This document shows, one piece after another, positions 9,633 to 18,735 of a DNA stretch of 64,000 bases. The stretch is from contig NZ_CP022161.1 of assembly GCF_002214185.1 (NCBI RefSeq), forward strand, positions 8,191,486 through 8,255,485, read 5' to 3'. Position numbers and translations under genes: made by a program. How positions within the stretch are numbered: position 1 is the stretch's first letter; each line of letters begins with the position of its first letter. Below the pieces are notes generated by a model. The model made no database searches and had not been told where the DNA came from. It was given only the letters and a program-made list of their open reading frames with translations. The stretch is from Streptomyces capitiformicae. Its GTDB lineage: Bacteria > Actinomycetota > Actinomycetes > Streptomycetales > Streptomycetaceae.

Positions 9633-10135
9633 GTGACATCGACAGGTCTTCGGCTCAGCGGTGCCCTTCGGCGTACCGCTCTGGCGATGGCCGCAGCGTC
9701 ATCGACATCGCCCTGCTGGAGCGGCTCTACGACTCCGGCCGCAACCTGTTCATCAGCTCCAGCGGGGTGCTGCCGCCGCGTCTGACCGGCATCTGGGCCG
9801 GCTCGTGGAACGCCGCCTGGGCCGATGACTTCACCACCGACGCCAACGTCAACCTGCAAGTCGCCGGAGGCAACATCCTCGACCTCAGCGACGCGATGCA
9901 GGGCTGCTTCGATCCGATCCTGGGCCAACTCACCCACTGGCGGACCAACGCCCGTAACCTCTACGGTGCCCGGGGCTTTCTCGCCCCGTCCCGCACCGAC
10001 GGCGAGTACGGCCACATGCTGCACTTCGACCCGGGCTTCCCGGGCCACTGCTGGACCAACCAGCAGTGGCAACTCGTCGTTCGTGTAGCAGGTGGTGGAG
10101 GCCGATGCCATGGCAGCCGCGGAGGTCGAGGTTGA
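9633..10135 (+). pseudogene. Remnant of a secreted GH95-like glycosidase
   Basis: GTG 9633 with a GGAGG site opens the beginning of a signal peptide (MTSTGLRLSGALRRTALAM). After about 20 residues the frame shifts. From about 9697 the sequence encodes part of an (alpha/alpha)6 catalytic domain (SGVLPPRLTGIWAGSWN, ANVNLQVAGGNILDLSDAM, GARGFLAPSRTDGEYGHM) that resembles the GH95 core. It breaks off after GHCWT and runs straight into NQQWQLV, which looks like the last Q-x-W motif of a ricin domain. A full gene of perhaps 900 codons has thus shrunk to about 500 bases with its start, a middle piece and its end retained. Confidence 0.6.
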
Positions 10136-10234
10136 GCAACGGCGGCTGGCCCGTCCCGAGCCCGCCGGTTCAGCGTGTGGAGGTGGTCTGATCGGCTGGC
10201 CGGTGGAGACCAGGGTGGCCGGGCGGGAGGGAGC

Positions 10235-10770
10235 GGCGGACAAGCCACCGGCTCACTGTCAGAGTGACGGCGACGAGGGCCGGATGAACGCGACGCGGGC
10301 GGCGCCGAGCGCGACGACGTGGCCGCTGATCCAGAGTGGAACGAACACGGCGATGCGATGCGGAGCAGGTACTACTGGGCGACCCAGGCGAGGCTGTAGG
10401 CGCGTACAGCGCCGCGGCACGTCGCCAGGCGGCGCGCCGGCCGAGGACCACGCCGACGATGGCGCGCCGAGCAGCGGCCACCGGCCGGCGATGCTCAGCG
10501 CCCATGCGGTGGCGCTGAGGGCATGAGAGACGATCTGTACGAGGAAGAAGTCGGCGGCCCGGCCGGTGTACAGCACGACGGCCACTGCCACGAGGACGCC
10601 GCTGAGCCCGAGTAACGCTGCCCACGGTGAGGTGCCGCGCCGCAGCCGTGCCCCGGCGCCGACTACCCCAGCGGTGGCGGCGCAGCCGACGCCCCAGCCG
10701 AGCGGCACCAAGCGCGTTACCTGGGCAGAGTTCGTCGAGGCCGGCTTGCTCAGGCAGTACCGTGCCATTC
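10235..10770 (-). pseudogene. Frameshifted DUF3159-type membrane protein
   Basis: The minus strand encodes parts of a small polytopic membrane protein spread over three frames. The blocks are LLGLSGVLVAVAVVLYTGRA, DFFLVQIVSHALSATAWAL, a shifted block around GVVLGRRAAWRR, then RIAVFVPLWISGHVV and, in yet another frame, VAVTLTVSRWLVRR. The order matches DUF3159 proteins (about 200 residues with several membrane segments). At least two frameshifts and no intact start make it non-functional. The flanking stretches 10136-10234 and 10901-11063 hold nothing that I can assign. Confidence 0.5.
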
Positions 10771-10900
10771 CCGTCCCTCGTGGATGGCGGTGGCGGCTTC
10801 GGCGCGCTGTTCGCGGGCGTGCCGGTGCAGCTCCCGGGTGCTGTGGGCGTCGAGGGCGATGGTGCGGCGGCTGGGTTCGACCCGGCCGTCATCGGGCCGT
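10750..10900 (-). pseudogene. Fragment of a tyrosine recombinase (integrase)
   Basis: About 45 residues on the minus strand (SRRTIALDAHSTRELHRHAR, then EQRAEAATAIHEGREWHG) match the stretch before the catalytic His-x-x-Arg of actinomycete integrases. No catalytic Arg, His or Tyr remains. It abuts the DUF3159 remnant, so an integrative element may once have sat here. Confidence 0.4.
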
Positions 10901-11063
10901 CGGCCGGATCGGCCGGCAGCCGGCCGACCCGGCGGGGTTGACCGCGTTGCACGGGTCCGGCGATGTACATACCGCAGACGGGCCAGAACAGGCCCCAGTC
11001 CTGATCTTGGGACCCTCACCGGGTGCACCATGGCACACGTGGGGCCCTACGCCGACAGTGCTG

Positions 11064-11726
11064 CTAGGCGGCGAGCGCGGCGGGTTCATGGAGGCGGGCG
11101 GCTGCGGTGCGCCAGGCGGCTGTCACGGCGCGGTGTGCCTGTGTCGTGCGTGCGGCGTGGTTGCCGGTCAGGGTGAGCGGTGCCCCTATGTGGACGTGGA
11201 GGCCGGGGCGGCGCAGCGGTGCGGTGGCCAGTCCGGCGAGCTGTTTGGCCGTGTTGCCCGAGGTGACCCGGCGGGCGCCGGCCTGGCCGACCGGGACGAG
11301 GGGTGCTCCGGTGCGTTCGGCGAGCCGGGACAGGCCGCTGCGGAATGGCTCGGGTGCGGCTTCGGCGGCGTCCTTGCGGAGCGGGAGTCCGCCTTCGGCG
11401 TAGATCAGGACCGGCCGGCCCTTCTCCAGCGCGGCGGCGGCGAGATCGAGCGCACGGGCGGCGCGCTCGTCCTTGCGGTGCACGGGGATGTGTCCTTCGC
11501 GGGCGAGGGCCCGGCCGAGCAGGGGGATGCGCCACAGGCCGGCGGCGGCCATGACGACGGGCTGGATGCCCAGGCGGTGCAGTGCGGCGAGTACGACGGC
11601 GGGGTCGGCGAGCGAGGTGTGGTTCGCGGCGATGATGCTGCCCGGCATCGGAGGCGCGCCGTCATCTGCGGTCACCGTGAGACGTCCGACGGCGGGTACG
11701 AGAACGTCGGCGAGCGAGCTGAGCAT
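11064..11726 (-). CDS. PlsC-like 1-acylglycerol-3-phosphate acyltransferase family protein
   Basis: Acyltransferase of 220 residues, probably acting on lysophospholipid or another acyl acceptor at the membrane. The H-x4-D catalytic motif is present as NHTSLAD. The substrate-binding motif usually written FPEGTRS appears here as YAEGGLPLRKD, so the acceptor site is divergent. A GHIPVHRKDERAARAL block is also typical. The start was set at 11726 because AGGGGGAAC lies directly upstream; longer reading is possible but has no such site. The gene stands alone between remnants and the DUF1996 gene. Confidence 0.75.
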   Translation of the reverse strand: MLSSLADVLVPAVGRLTVTADDGAPPMPGSIIAANHTSLADPAVVLAALHRLGIQPVVMAAAGLWRIPLLGRALAREGHIPVHRKDERAARALDLAAAALEKGRPVLIYAEGGLPLRKDAAEAAPEPFRSGLSRLAERTGAPLVPVGQAGARRVTSGNTAKQLAGLATAPLRRPGLHVHIGAPLTLTGNHAARTTQAHRAVTAAWRTAAARLHEPAALAA

Positions 11727-11958
11727 GTGGTTCCCCCTGGGTTGCGGCGCTGGATGACCTCCATCGTGTGCGGGCATCCTGCGCGGGGCCTGAGTGTTCG
11801 TACTCAGTTCCGCCCCGCGCGGTACCCGGACCGGCGCCGCCGGTGTAAGCCGTCGGGCCTGCAGCCAGGCCCAACTCCAACCAGGGGCCGCGGCCTTCTC
11901 ATGGACGGCATGGGCAACCCTGTGTCCGCTGCATGCTCCCAGCGGCATTCCGTTCATG

Positions 11959-11990
11959 CTGGTGGGCGTCGCCGGCGCGACGCCCACCAG
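11959..11990 (-). terminator. Hairpin after DUF1996 gene
   Basis: A perfect 13-base stem (CTGGTGGGCGTCG and its complement) with a six-base loop lies 14 bases past the stop of the minus-strand gene above. Confidence 0.7.
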
Positions 11991-12003
11991 TCGGTACTCG
12001 GAC

Positions 12004-13461
12004 TCAGCTGCACTTACGTCCGGTGTTGATGCACTGAACCGCCTTGTTCATCAGCTTCGGATCGAAGACGTTGATGAAGTCACCGTGGTCGGTGACCGGC
12101 TTGTGCTGCTGTTCGGGGAAGCTGTCCAACGAGAAGAACGGACGGCTCTTGCCGTTGTCCTTGACGCTGGGCGCGTCCACGTCGTACACGAGACGCTGCA
12201 CCAACTGCGGAATGGCCTTGAAGCCGGCCGGGCAGTTGCCGCCCGCGTCGGCGAAGGCCACGTGCGTACGGTGGTTGGCGCTGTCGATGTTCTTGCCGTC
12301 CCAGCAGCTCTGGAACTTGAAGGTGCGCACCACGTCGCTGCCTGAGGGGCAGAGGGGGTACTTGTCCTTCAACTGCACCTTGTTCTCGAAGCCGGTGCAG
12401 CTCCAGGAGGCGTTGGCGTTGGCGGTGCCGTTGACGAATGCCTTGGCGTCACCGGTGATGATGCGCAGGAACTTGGGCATCGCCACGACCTTGCCGCGGG
12501 GGCTGCCCACGAAGTTCAAGGTGGCCTTCTTGGCCGTCAGGATTCGGCCCGTGTTTCCCTCGGCACCGCCGCCCTGCTTGGTGGCGTCGAACTCCTTGGT
12601 GCCGTCCTGCAGCCGCAGCACCGGCCAGTAGTAGGACGACTTGTCGCCCTTGTTCTGGCAGCTGGTCCCGGCCTTGGCGAAGTCCTGATCGCTCGAGAAG
12701 GCGTCGTTGTCCTGGTTGCCGATGTAGTCGTGCATGTGGTGTGCGCCGTTGGTGACACCGGGCGCGACGATGACGTTGTCGCTGTTGTACAGCTTGTTGG
12801 CGTTGACCCCGCACTTGCTGACGAAGACACCCTTTGACGCCTTCGCCGACCTGGCCGGTGTGCGCACATTGGGCTTCACCTTGGTGATGTCCACGAAGTC
12901 GGCGGCGACGGGGCCGTTGCCGGTCGCTCCGGCGTTGGTGTTGTTGCCACCCTGGTTGTTGCCGCCGCCCTGACCGGGGGTGGGCTGGTTGCCGGTGGCG
13001 CGCAGGGTGCAGGCCGCCAAAGCGTCAAGACCCTGCGGCTTGGGGGCCACACGGCCGATGGCGATGGCGATCCGGTCGATCGCCGCCTTCCGCTTGTCCT
13101 TCAGCGGCCCCACGATCGCGTTCTGCGCGAAGTTGGGATCCTGCTGAATCGCCCTCTGGGAGGTGGAAAGGCGCTGGTATGCCTCGGATATCTGCTTGTC
13201 GAGAAGCGCCAGTTCCCTGTCGACCTGCGCCTTGGCCTGGGCCGGCACCGATGTCAACTGCTGGCCGACGTCGGGGCAGTCGATGGTGGACGTTCCGGCC
13301 GCGAGCGCCTGAGTCTGGGCAGAGCCCTTCGACGCGCTCGTTTCGCCCGCCGAGGCGTAGATGTTGACCGCCACCAGTCCACCGGCGCCTACGGCCACCG
13401 CGGCCACCGCGCCCACCGCCCGGCGGGCAGTGTTCGATCTCTTTCGCGTGTTGCGTCTCAT
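12004..13461 (-). CDS. Secreted DUF1996 domain protein
   Basis: Exported protein of 485 residues. An Arg-rich N-terminus ([13 protein letters not shown]) and a hydrophobic segment to about residue 30 form the export signal. A helical region (residues 50-120, rich in Gln, Lys and Glu) and a Gly/Asn linker ([12 protein letters not shown]) precede the DUF1996 domain, about 170-480. That domain carries the family-typical [26 protein letters not shown] and [10 protein letters not shown] blocks. Conserved His and Asp residues suggest metal or glycan binding; no reaction is established for the family, to my knowledge. ATG 13461 follows GAGAGG. The gene is divergent from the lipoprotein gene at 13864. 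Confidence 0.85.
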   Translation of the reverse strand: MRRNTRKRSNTARRAVGAVAAVAVGAGGLVAVNIYASAGETSASKGSAQTQALAAGTSTIDCPDVGQQLTSVPAQAKAQVDRELALLDKQISEAYQRLSTSQRAIQQDPNFAQNAIVGPLKDKRKAAIDRIAIAIGRVAPKPQGLDALAACTLRATGNQPTPGQGGGNNQGGNNTNAGATGNGPVAADFVDITKVKPNVRTPARSAKASKGVFVSKCGVNANKLYNSDNVIVAPGVTNGAHHMHDYIGNQDNDAFSSDQDFAKAGTSCQNKGDKSSYYWPVLRLQDGTKEFDATKQGGGAEGNTGRILTAKKATLNFVGSPRGKVVAMPKFLRIITGDAKAFVNGTANANASWSCTGFENKVQLKDKYPLCPSGSDVVRTFKFQSCWDGKNIDSANHRTHVAFADAGGNCPAGFKAIPQLVQRLVYDVDAPSVKDNGKSRPFFSLDSFPEQQHKPVTDHGDFINVFDPKLMNKAVQCINTGRKCS

Positions 13462-13863
13462 CAGGCCTCTCAAGGACTCTCCGGGAGCCGGCGGACTTCC
13501 GGCACGGTTCAAACGCGTCCTCAGATACGGATTTGAGCGCCGAATGCTCAGTGAATTCCCAGGTTTGTAGATTTCTCCATCCGCAAACAGTGCATGGGAG
13601 CCCAAACCTGACCCGACAACTCCCCAGTGGACCCGACCCGTTCAAGCCATACCTGGCACCACGCTCCGCAGAGTGGTCGTTCCCGCGCCCCGGGGCGGGG
13701 CGCGCGGCGTCCCGGACAACCCCCGGACAAGAGCCTGACCAGTACGGACACGGCACCTTGTGTCCGGGACAACGGCTGGGTATGGATCTCTCCTCGCCCT
13801 CCTGCCACTGTCGGTTCAGTGAGGCATGAGGAATTCGAACACCGGGTAACCAGGGGGGAATCC

Positions 13864-14415
13864 ATGCGGAGACAACCACGAGGCGTCGCCTGTGCGGCGG
13901 CCTGGACGGCTGCGTTTCTGGGACTGGCCGCGCTGCTGACGGGCTGCGAGGGCTCTTCGGACAGTGCGTCAGGTGCGGCGGCACCCTCGGCCCCGGCCTC
14001 GGCGAGCAGCGGGTCCGCCACCGATGGAGGAAACTTCCGGAATCCGACGTCGGCGGAGCTGGACTACACGTGGTTCCCGGATGGCGATACGCCCCTCTCC
14101 CCGCTCGGGATCCGGCACGGCGAGGCCATGCTGCCGACCGTGAACCAATGTGACGGCAGCGTCACCTTCGGGGCCGAGGTGAACATCTCCTTCCCATGTG
14201 GCACCGATCGCGCCCAGGGGACACTGAGGATCAACGAGTCCGGCGACAAGATCAAGATCTCCTGGGCCGGTGGCATCACCGACACCTTCGTCAAGCGGGC
14301 TGATCTCACCGTTCCTGATCCGACCATCACCGGGACACCGGACGCGGAGGACCTCCAGCGACAGGTCGACGAACTGGAGGACATGGTCGACGACTTGGAA
14401 GGCCTCGGCGGCTGA
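13864..14415 (+). CDS. Putative lipoprotein with C-terminal coiled coil
   Basis: Unrecognised exported protein of 183 residues. The signal peptide ends in the lipobox LLTGCEG, so the mature protein should be anchored at the membrane by its Cys. An Ala/Ser-rich spacer (ASASSGSATDGG) is followed by a compact domain with two Cys residues and a final acidic heptad-like helix (DLQRQVDELEDMVDDLEGL) that may form a coiled coil. The start follows a strong AGGGGGG site. The 400 bases between the divergent genes 13461 and 13864 contain GC-rich inverted stretches but no further gene. Confidence 0.7.
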   Translation: MRRQPRGVACAAAWTAAFLGLAALLTGCEGSSDSASGAAAPSAPASASSGSATDGGNFRNPTSAELDYTWFPDGDTPLSPLGIRHGEAMLPTVNQCDGSVTFGAEVNISFPCGTDRAQGTLRINESGDKIKISWAGGITDTFVKRADLTVPDPTITGTPDAEDLQRQVDELEDMVDDLEGLGG

Positions 14416-14637
14416 CGGCCACTCAGGCCGTGAGGAGCCGGGCCTCAGATATCCGGCGCAACCAGGACCCTCGTTTCCATGGCCGGGTCAATGTCGTGCT
14501 CGAGTTGCCGCAGAAGCACGGTCCCATCCTCGGCGTGGTGGTGCACACTCCGTCCCGCCCTGGACGACGCGGCCCCCGGCCCCGGCCACTCTCGCTACCC
14601 TGGTTCCGGAACGACGCGGACGGAGGCGCGGACGCGG

Positions 14638-14973
14638 ATGAGTAAGACCGATCCACACATCCACGTGGAGCAGAAGGTGGTGCAGACCGGCTCCGACGTC
14701 CGTAACCTGATCGCGTCGACGCTGGGCCGCGTGCCCGACGCACCGAGCGTCGTCACCACCGGTTGCGGACACCGGGTGCCCTACGCGATGACCTCTGCCC
14801 GTCCGGAAAGTGTCACGTGCCTCGCCTGCCGGGAGCATGCTCACGGGGAGTATCGGCGCTTCGCCGACCAGGTCGAGCGCCTGAGTCGGATGCCCGGTAC
14901 GACCATCACCGGTGACCAGGCGGCCACGGCCGTGGCACGGCTCCGGGACCTCGCGAGGCGGTTCTCCGCCTGA
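14638..14973 (+). CDS. Small hypothetical protein with Cys-rich centre
   Basis: A 111-residue protein without a signal peptide. The middle holds CGH and CLAC (with a nearby HAH), spaced like a zinc-binding knuckle, followed by a helical Arg-rich C-terminus. I do not recognise the family. A GGAGG site 11 bases upstream supports ATG 14638. The gap 14416-14637 before it shows no gene. Confidence 0.55.
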   Translation: MSKTDPHIHVEQKVVQTGSDVRNLIASTLGRVPDAPSVVTTGCGHRVPYAMTSARPESVTCLACREHAHGEYRRFADQVERLSRMPGTTITGDQAATAVARLRDLARRFSA

Positions 14974-15267
14974 GGCGCTGTCAACGCATTGGTTCGCCGC
15001 GTTGGAACAAGCTGCGATCTTGAGAGGGCGCCCGCCCCGGCGGATGCCTTTCCCGAGCCTGCGGAAGCGGGCGCCCCGCAGGCTCGGGCTGGGCGACCGA
15101 TGCGTCATCCGACCGCTGGGGCTGCGGCACACGAGCCTCCCTGCCGCGTAGGCGACACGTCGGGTCGTGGGCCCACGGCACGCGATCACCGGTCGACAAG
15201 CCGCGCCACATGTCCGGGTTTGCTCTGGTATGTCGGACACTGGGCAGTAGGAGAGAGGAGGCCGACC

Positions 15268-16146
15268 GTGCTGACCGTAGTCCGTGAACAGCTGGGCCAG
15301 GCCCTGTTCCGCCGTGTCGCCGGCCCCGACGGACCGGCGGCACGTGCCCGCATCCACGACACCCCCGGACCGCGCTGGTTCGGACCCGACCGCCCGATCC
15401 GCACGGTCCACGGTGACGCCTCGATGTTCATCGGCGGGCTGAGCGCACTGCTCCTGCAGTCCCTCCATCCGCTCGCCATGGCGGCCGTGGCCGGGCACTC
15501 CGGTTACCGCGGCGACCCATGGAGCCGACTGCAGCGCACCAGCACTTTCCTGGCCGTGACGACCTACGGCACCGCCGCGGATGCCCAGCGGGCGGTCGAC
15601 CACGTCCGCGGCATCCACGAACGGATTCGCGGGACGACGGCCGAGGGCGTGCCGTACCACGCGGCCGATCCGCACCTGCTCGGCTGGGTGCACGCCGCCG
15701 AGGCGGACAGCTTCCTGCGCGCCCACGAACGCTACGGAGCCCGCCCGCTGGACGCCGTCGGCTACGACGCCTACGTCGCCGACACCGCGCGCGTCGCCGA
15801 GGCTCTGGGGGTGAGCGACCCACCACGCGACCGTCGCGAGCTGTCCGAGCGCCTGATCGCCTACCGGCCCGAACTGCGCGCCACACCCCAGGCCAGGAAT
15901 GCCGCCCGCTTCCTGCTGTTCCAGCCTCCCCTGCCCCTTGCGGCACGGCCCTTCTACGGCGCCCTGGCCGCGAACGCCGTCGCCCTGCTCCCGCCCTGGG
16001 CCCGCAGCATGCTGTGGCTGCCCCGTGTGCCGGTCGTCGAGGACCTCGCCATACGGCCCACCGGCCAGGCCCTCACCCGGACCATCCGCTGGGCCATGAC
16101 CCCACCACGCACCCTCCGAGCGCGCCGGGAAGTGAGGCACGCGTGA
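15268..16146 (+). CDS. Oxygenase MpaB family protein (DUF2236)
   Basis: Haem-type oxygenase-like protein of 292 residues. The family core is visible as LLQSLHPLAMAAVAGHSGY followed by a conserved Arg/Trp segment (DPWSRLQRTSTFL), with His residues that are candidates for haem contact in this family. Relatives include the rubber-cleaving Lcp and the mycophenolate enzyme MpaB; most actinomycete members have no known substrate. GTG 15268 follows AGAGAGGAG. The stop overlaps the start of the BrkB gene as GTGA, so the two are co-translated. The 290 bases upstream hold no gene. Confidence 0.8.
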   Translation: MLTVVREQLGQALFRRVAGPDGPAARARIHDTPGPRWFGPDRPIRTVHGDASMFIGGLSALLLQSLHPLAMAAVAGHSGYRGDPWSRLQRTSTFLAVTTYGTAADAQRAVDHVRGIHERIRGTTAEGVPYHAADPHLLGWVHAAEADSFLRAHERYGARPLDAVGYDAYVADTARVAEALGVSDPPRDRRELSERLIAYRPELRATPQARNAARFLLFQPPLPLAARPFYGALAANAVALLPPWARSMLWLPRVPVVEDLAIRPTGQALTRTIRWAMTPPRTLRARREVRHA

Positions 16147-16976
16147 ACGACGCCTCCGGCTCCGGCGCTTCGCGGGAGTCACGGCCGCATCACCACCGTC
16201 TGCGCGCCCGTTGGCACGACTCGGCCGTCGGACGGCTTTGGCGGCACGGCAACGACCTGGAACTGCTGCATCGGGCCATGGGATTCTCCGCGTTGGGCCT
16301 GGTCACCCTGGTCCCGCTGCTGATCGTCGTCGCGGCGGCGCTCCCCTTCCGGGAACGGGGATTCGCCCTGTGGGTGATCGACGGGATGAGCCTGTCCGGA
16401 CCCCCGGCCGACGCGGTGCGCGAACTGTTCTCCGCGCCGCGCAGGGTGCTGAGCGCCACGAGTGCCCTGAGCGGGCTGCTCGTGGCGCTGTTCGGCGTCA
16501 GTTTCGCGGCGAGTGTGCAGAACGGCTACGAAAGGATCTGGGAGGTGCCCGCGGGTCCGTGGCACCACGTGTGGCGCCGCGTAGTGTGGCTCGCCGCGCT
16601 GACGGGCTATCTGCTCGCCGAGACGCAGAGCGGGGCGGTGCTGCGGGACGGGCTGGCGCAGTCTGTCATCCGGCTCATGCTCGCCTCGCTGTTCGGGGTG
16701 CTGTTCTTCTGGTGGGGCCAGCACTTTCTGCTGGGTGAGCGGGTGCCATGGCGTGCCCTGTTCCCGGGCGCGGTGGCCACGATGGCGGGACTGGGGGGCC
16801 TGCGCTGGTTCTCGGACCAGGTGTTCTCACCGCTGATCGTGAGCAACGCCGTCACCTATGGGGCCGTCGGCACCGTGCTGATCGTCCAGGCCTGGCTCGT
16901 CGGCGTGGGTTTCGTGGTGTTCGGCGGCCCGCTGCTGGGCCGCCATGTGCACCACGGGTGGCGGCGGGGCAACTGA
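16143..16976 (+). CDS. YihY/BrkB-like integral membrane protein
   Basis: A 277-residue polytopic membrane protein of the YihY/virulence factor BrkB type. After a His/Arg-rich cytosolic start it has about six hydrophobic segments (for example GFSALGLVTLVPLLIVVAAA, then VLSATSALSGLLVALFGVSF, and FGVLFFWWGQHFLL). The family is widespread and its function is debated; it is not the tRNA-processing RNase BN. It starts inside the stop of the MpaB-type oxygenase gene, suggesting a shared role at the membrane. Confidence 0.8.
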   Translation: MNDASGSGASRESRPHHHRLRARWHDSAVGRLWRHGNDLELLHRAMGFSALGLVTLVPLLIVVAAALPFRERGFALWVIDGMSLSGPPADAVRELFSAPRRVLSATSALSGLLVALFGVSFAASVQNGYERIWEVPAGPWHHVWRRVVWLAALTGYLLAETQSGAVLRDGLAQSVIRLMLASLFGVLFFWWGQHFLLGERVPWRALFPGAVATMAGLGGLRWFSDQVFSPLIVSNAVTYGAVGTVLIVQAWLVGVGFVVFGGPLLGRHVHHGWRRGN

Positions 16977-17072
16977 GCGTTGCCACCGCCCGCTGGCCAT
17001 GAGAAGAGGGTCGGCCCGATGCGTAGGTCTGGCCCAGGGCCTGTCGTCACATTCCCGTCTGCCCCGCGACGC

Positions 17073-17172
17073 CATGCACGCTCCCCCACTCTCGACTTCT
17101 CCCCCACTCTCGACTTCTCCCCCCACTCTCGGCTTCGCTCGAGCGGGAGGGGCCCCCATGAGCGGGAGGGGC
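17073..17172. repeat. Direct and inverted repeat block
   Basis: Three tandem copies of a unit close to CTCCCCCACTCTCGACTTCT are followed by two copies of GAGCGGGAGGGGCCCCCATG. The C-rich and G-rich parts are partly complementary and could form a large hairpin. Similar C-rich intergenic motifs are common in Streptomyces. The whole stretch 16977-17324 has no gene that I can support. Confidence 0.7.
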
Positions 17173-17324
17173 CCCCGCTGCCGCACCGGGCACACACCCA
17201 AGTACGTCCAGTACGAGGGTGTATGCCCGGCACGCCGAGAGCACGCGCTTACGCGGACATCAGCCGCTGCCGCGGCGGGCGCGGGGCCGCCCTCCGGGCG
17301 ACGACGGGAAGGTGACGACAGGCC

Positions 17325-18479
17325 CTAGCGCTCCGAGTCGGCCGACCGGGTGTCCGTGTCCTCGTTGCCCTGGGCCGTGCCGGCGGGGCGCAGACCCTTG
17401 GCGCTGTCCTTCAGGCGCTCCAGCGTGCGCGTCAGCTGCTGGAACGGAGACGTCGTGCGCGTCGTCCCGGACGGTTGCTGTCCGGCGGGAGCGGCCTCGG
17501 CGGACTCGCGGTAGGCGGCGAGCGCCTCGTGGGCGCGCTCGGCCGCCTCCCGGTACAGGTCCCGGGACTTGGTCATGGACTCCAGCGCCTCGGAGTACAT
17601 CGCCACCAGCTTCCGTTGCTGGACGAGTTCCTCCTCGAGAGTGAGGAGGTGCCAGTCCTCCCGCAGCGCGGTGAGCGCGTCGTCAGCACCGTCGGGCAGT
17701 GGCCGGGGCAGCGCGGCGAACCGCGTCACCGCCGCGACGAGGTCGGCCGGCTCCGAACCGTCCAGGAACACGGTGCGTACGGCGAAGTCCTCGGAGTCGT
17801 AACCGGACGGGGCCGGGGTGCCGGGCAGCACCACCGCACCGCCGCGTGGCACCTCAAGGCCGAACTCCCGCAGCGCCCAGTTCACCATCCGCAGTTGATG
17901 CGGCGCCGCCCGGTGTTCCACGACGCGGTGGCGCAGACCCGGCGGCAGCCATCGCGCGAGGGGGAGCCGACCATGCTGGTCCGTGGTCATGGCCTCGTGG
18001 ACGACGACGTGGACGCACCATCCGCCGTGGTGGCCGGAGTCCCTGAGCAGGCGCCGCGCGTCCTTGTCGTCCTCGGGCAGAGTGTTGATCCTGCTCAGCG
18101 ACAGGCCTGTGGCGGCGTCGTGGTCCCAGTCGCCGTACTCGGGCCAGAACCGGGTGACAGGGGACGGCCATGCCGGATCCCACGGCTGCTCCGCCTCCGC
18201 GAGCAAGGTCCACTCCCGCCCGCCGCCCAGGTCGGGCCCAAGGCTCAGCCGGGCGCGTACGGTCACCTCGTCGGGAACCCGCCAACGGGCCTCGAAGACC
18301 CGCTCGGGAAGGTCGCCCCCGGCGTCGGGCACTTCCAGGAAGTCGTCGATGACCTGGCTGTCCTTGAGCTGTCGCAGCGTACGACGGAGTACGCCTTCCG
18401 CGTCGGGTCCGACGTGGCGGCCGCGAGCCGGCCACACCGTGGCGGGAGTCGTGGGACGGGCTGTGGGGGAGGTCGGCAT
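17325..18479 (-). CDS. Hypothetical protein with C-terminal coiled coil
   Basis: Unrecognised cytosolic protein of 384 residues. The middle contains aromatic- and Asp-rich stretches (RFWPEYGDWDHDAATGLSL) and an SGHHGGWCVHVVVHEA block. Residues about 280-340 are strongly helical (LTLEEELVQQRKLVAMYSE and onward), consistent with a coiled coil, and the last 50 residues are polar. No signal peptide or membrane segment is seen. The start at 18479 is the first ATG before conserved-looking sequence but lacks a clear ribosome binding site. The gap to the divergent DUF5685 gene is 256 bases. Confidence 0.65.
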   Translation of the reverse strand: MPTSPTARPTTPATVWPARGRHVGPDAEGVLRRTLRQLKDSQVIDDFLEVPDAGGDLPERVFEARWRVPDEVTVRARLSLGPDLGGGREWTLLAEAEQPWDPAWPSPVTRFWPEYGDWDHDAATGLSLSRINTLPEDDKDARRLLRDSGHHGGWCVHVVVHEAMTTDQHGRLPLARWLPPGLRHRVVEHRAAPHQLRMVNWALREFGLEVPRGGAVVLPGTPAPSGYDSEDFAVRTVFLDGSEPADLVAAVTRFAALPRPLPDGADDALTALREDWHLLTLEEELVQQRKLVAMYSEALESMTKSRDLYREAAERAHEALAAYRESAEAAPAGQQPSGTTRTTSPFQQLTRTLERLKDSAKGLRPAGTAQGNEDTDTRSADSER

Positions 18480-18735
18480 GAGTCCATCGGGGAGCAGGGG
18501 CACGTGCGGATGCCAGTATCGTCGCCGCGGTCCGGCGCAGATCACTCGGGGTCCCGCCGGCCTCCGCCTCTCCGACACCACACCTGAGGCTTTCACCTCG
18601 CCGTCGGCCGCCACGGCGCCGAGTCCGGCCGCTCCTTGAGCAGATCGTCGATCGTCGCATAGCGTGCTGTCGCGCGGGTGACCTGGTTGTTCGTCACGCA
18701 AACGATCTTGGAAGTATCTACGGGGGAGAACTTCG

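Noticed and set aside
17073..17172. Possible CRISPR array
   Set aside because: The repeats are contiguous with no unique spacers and no cas genes are present.
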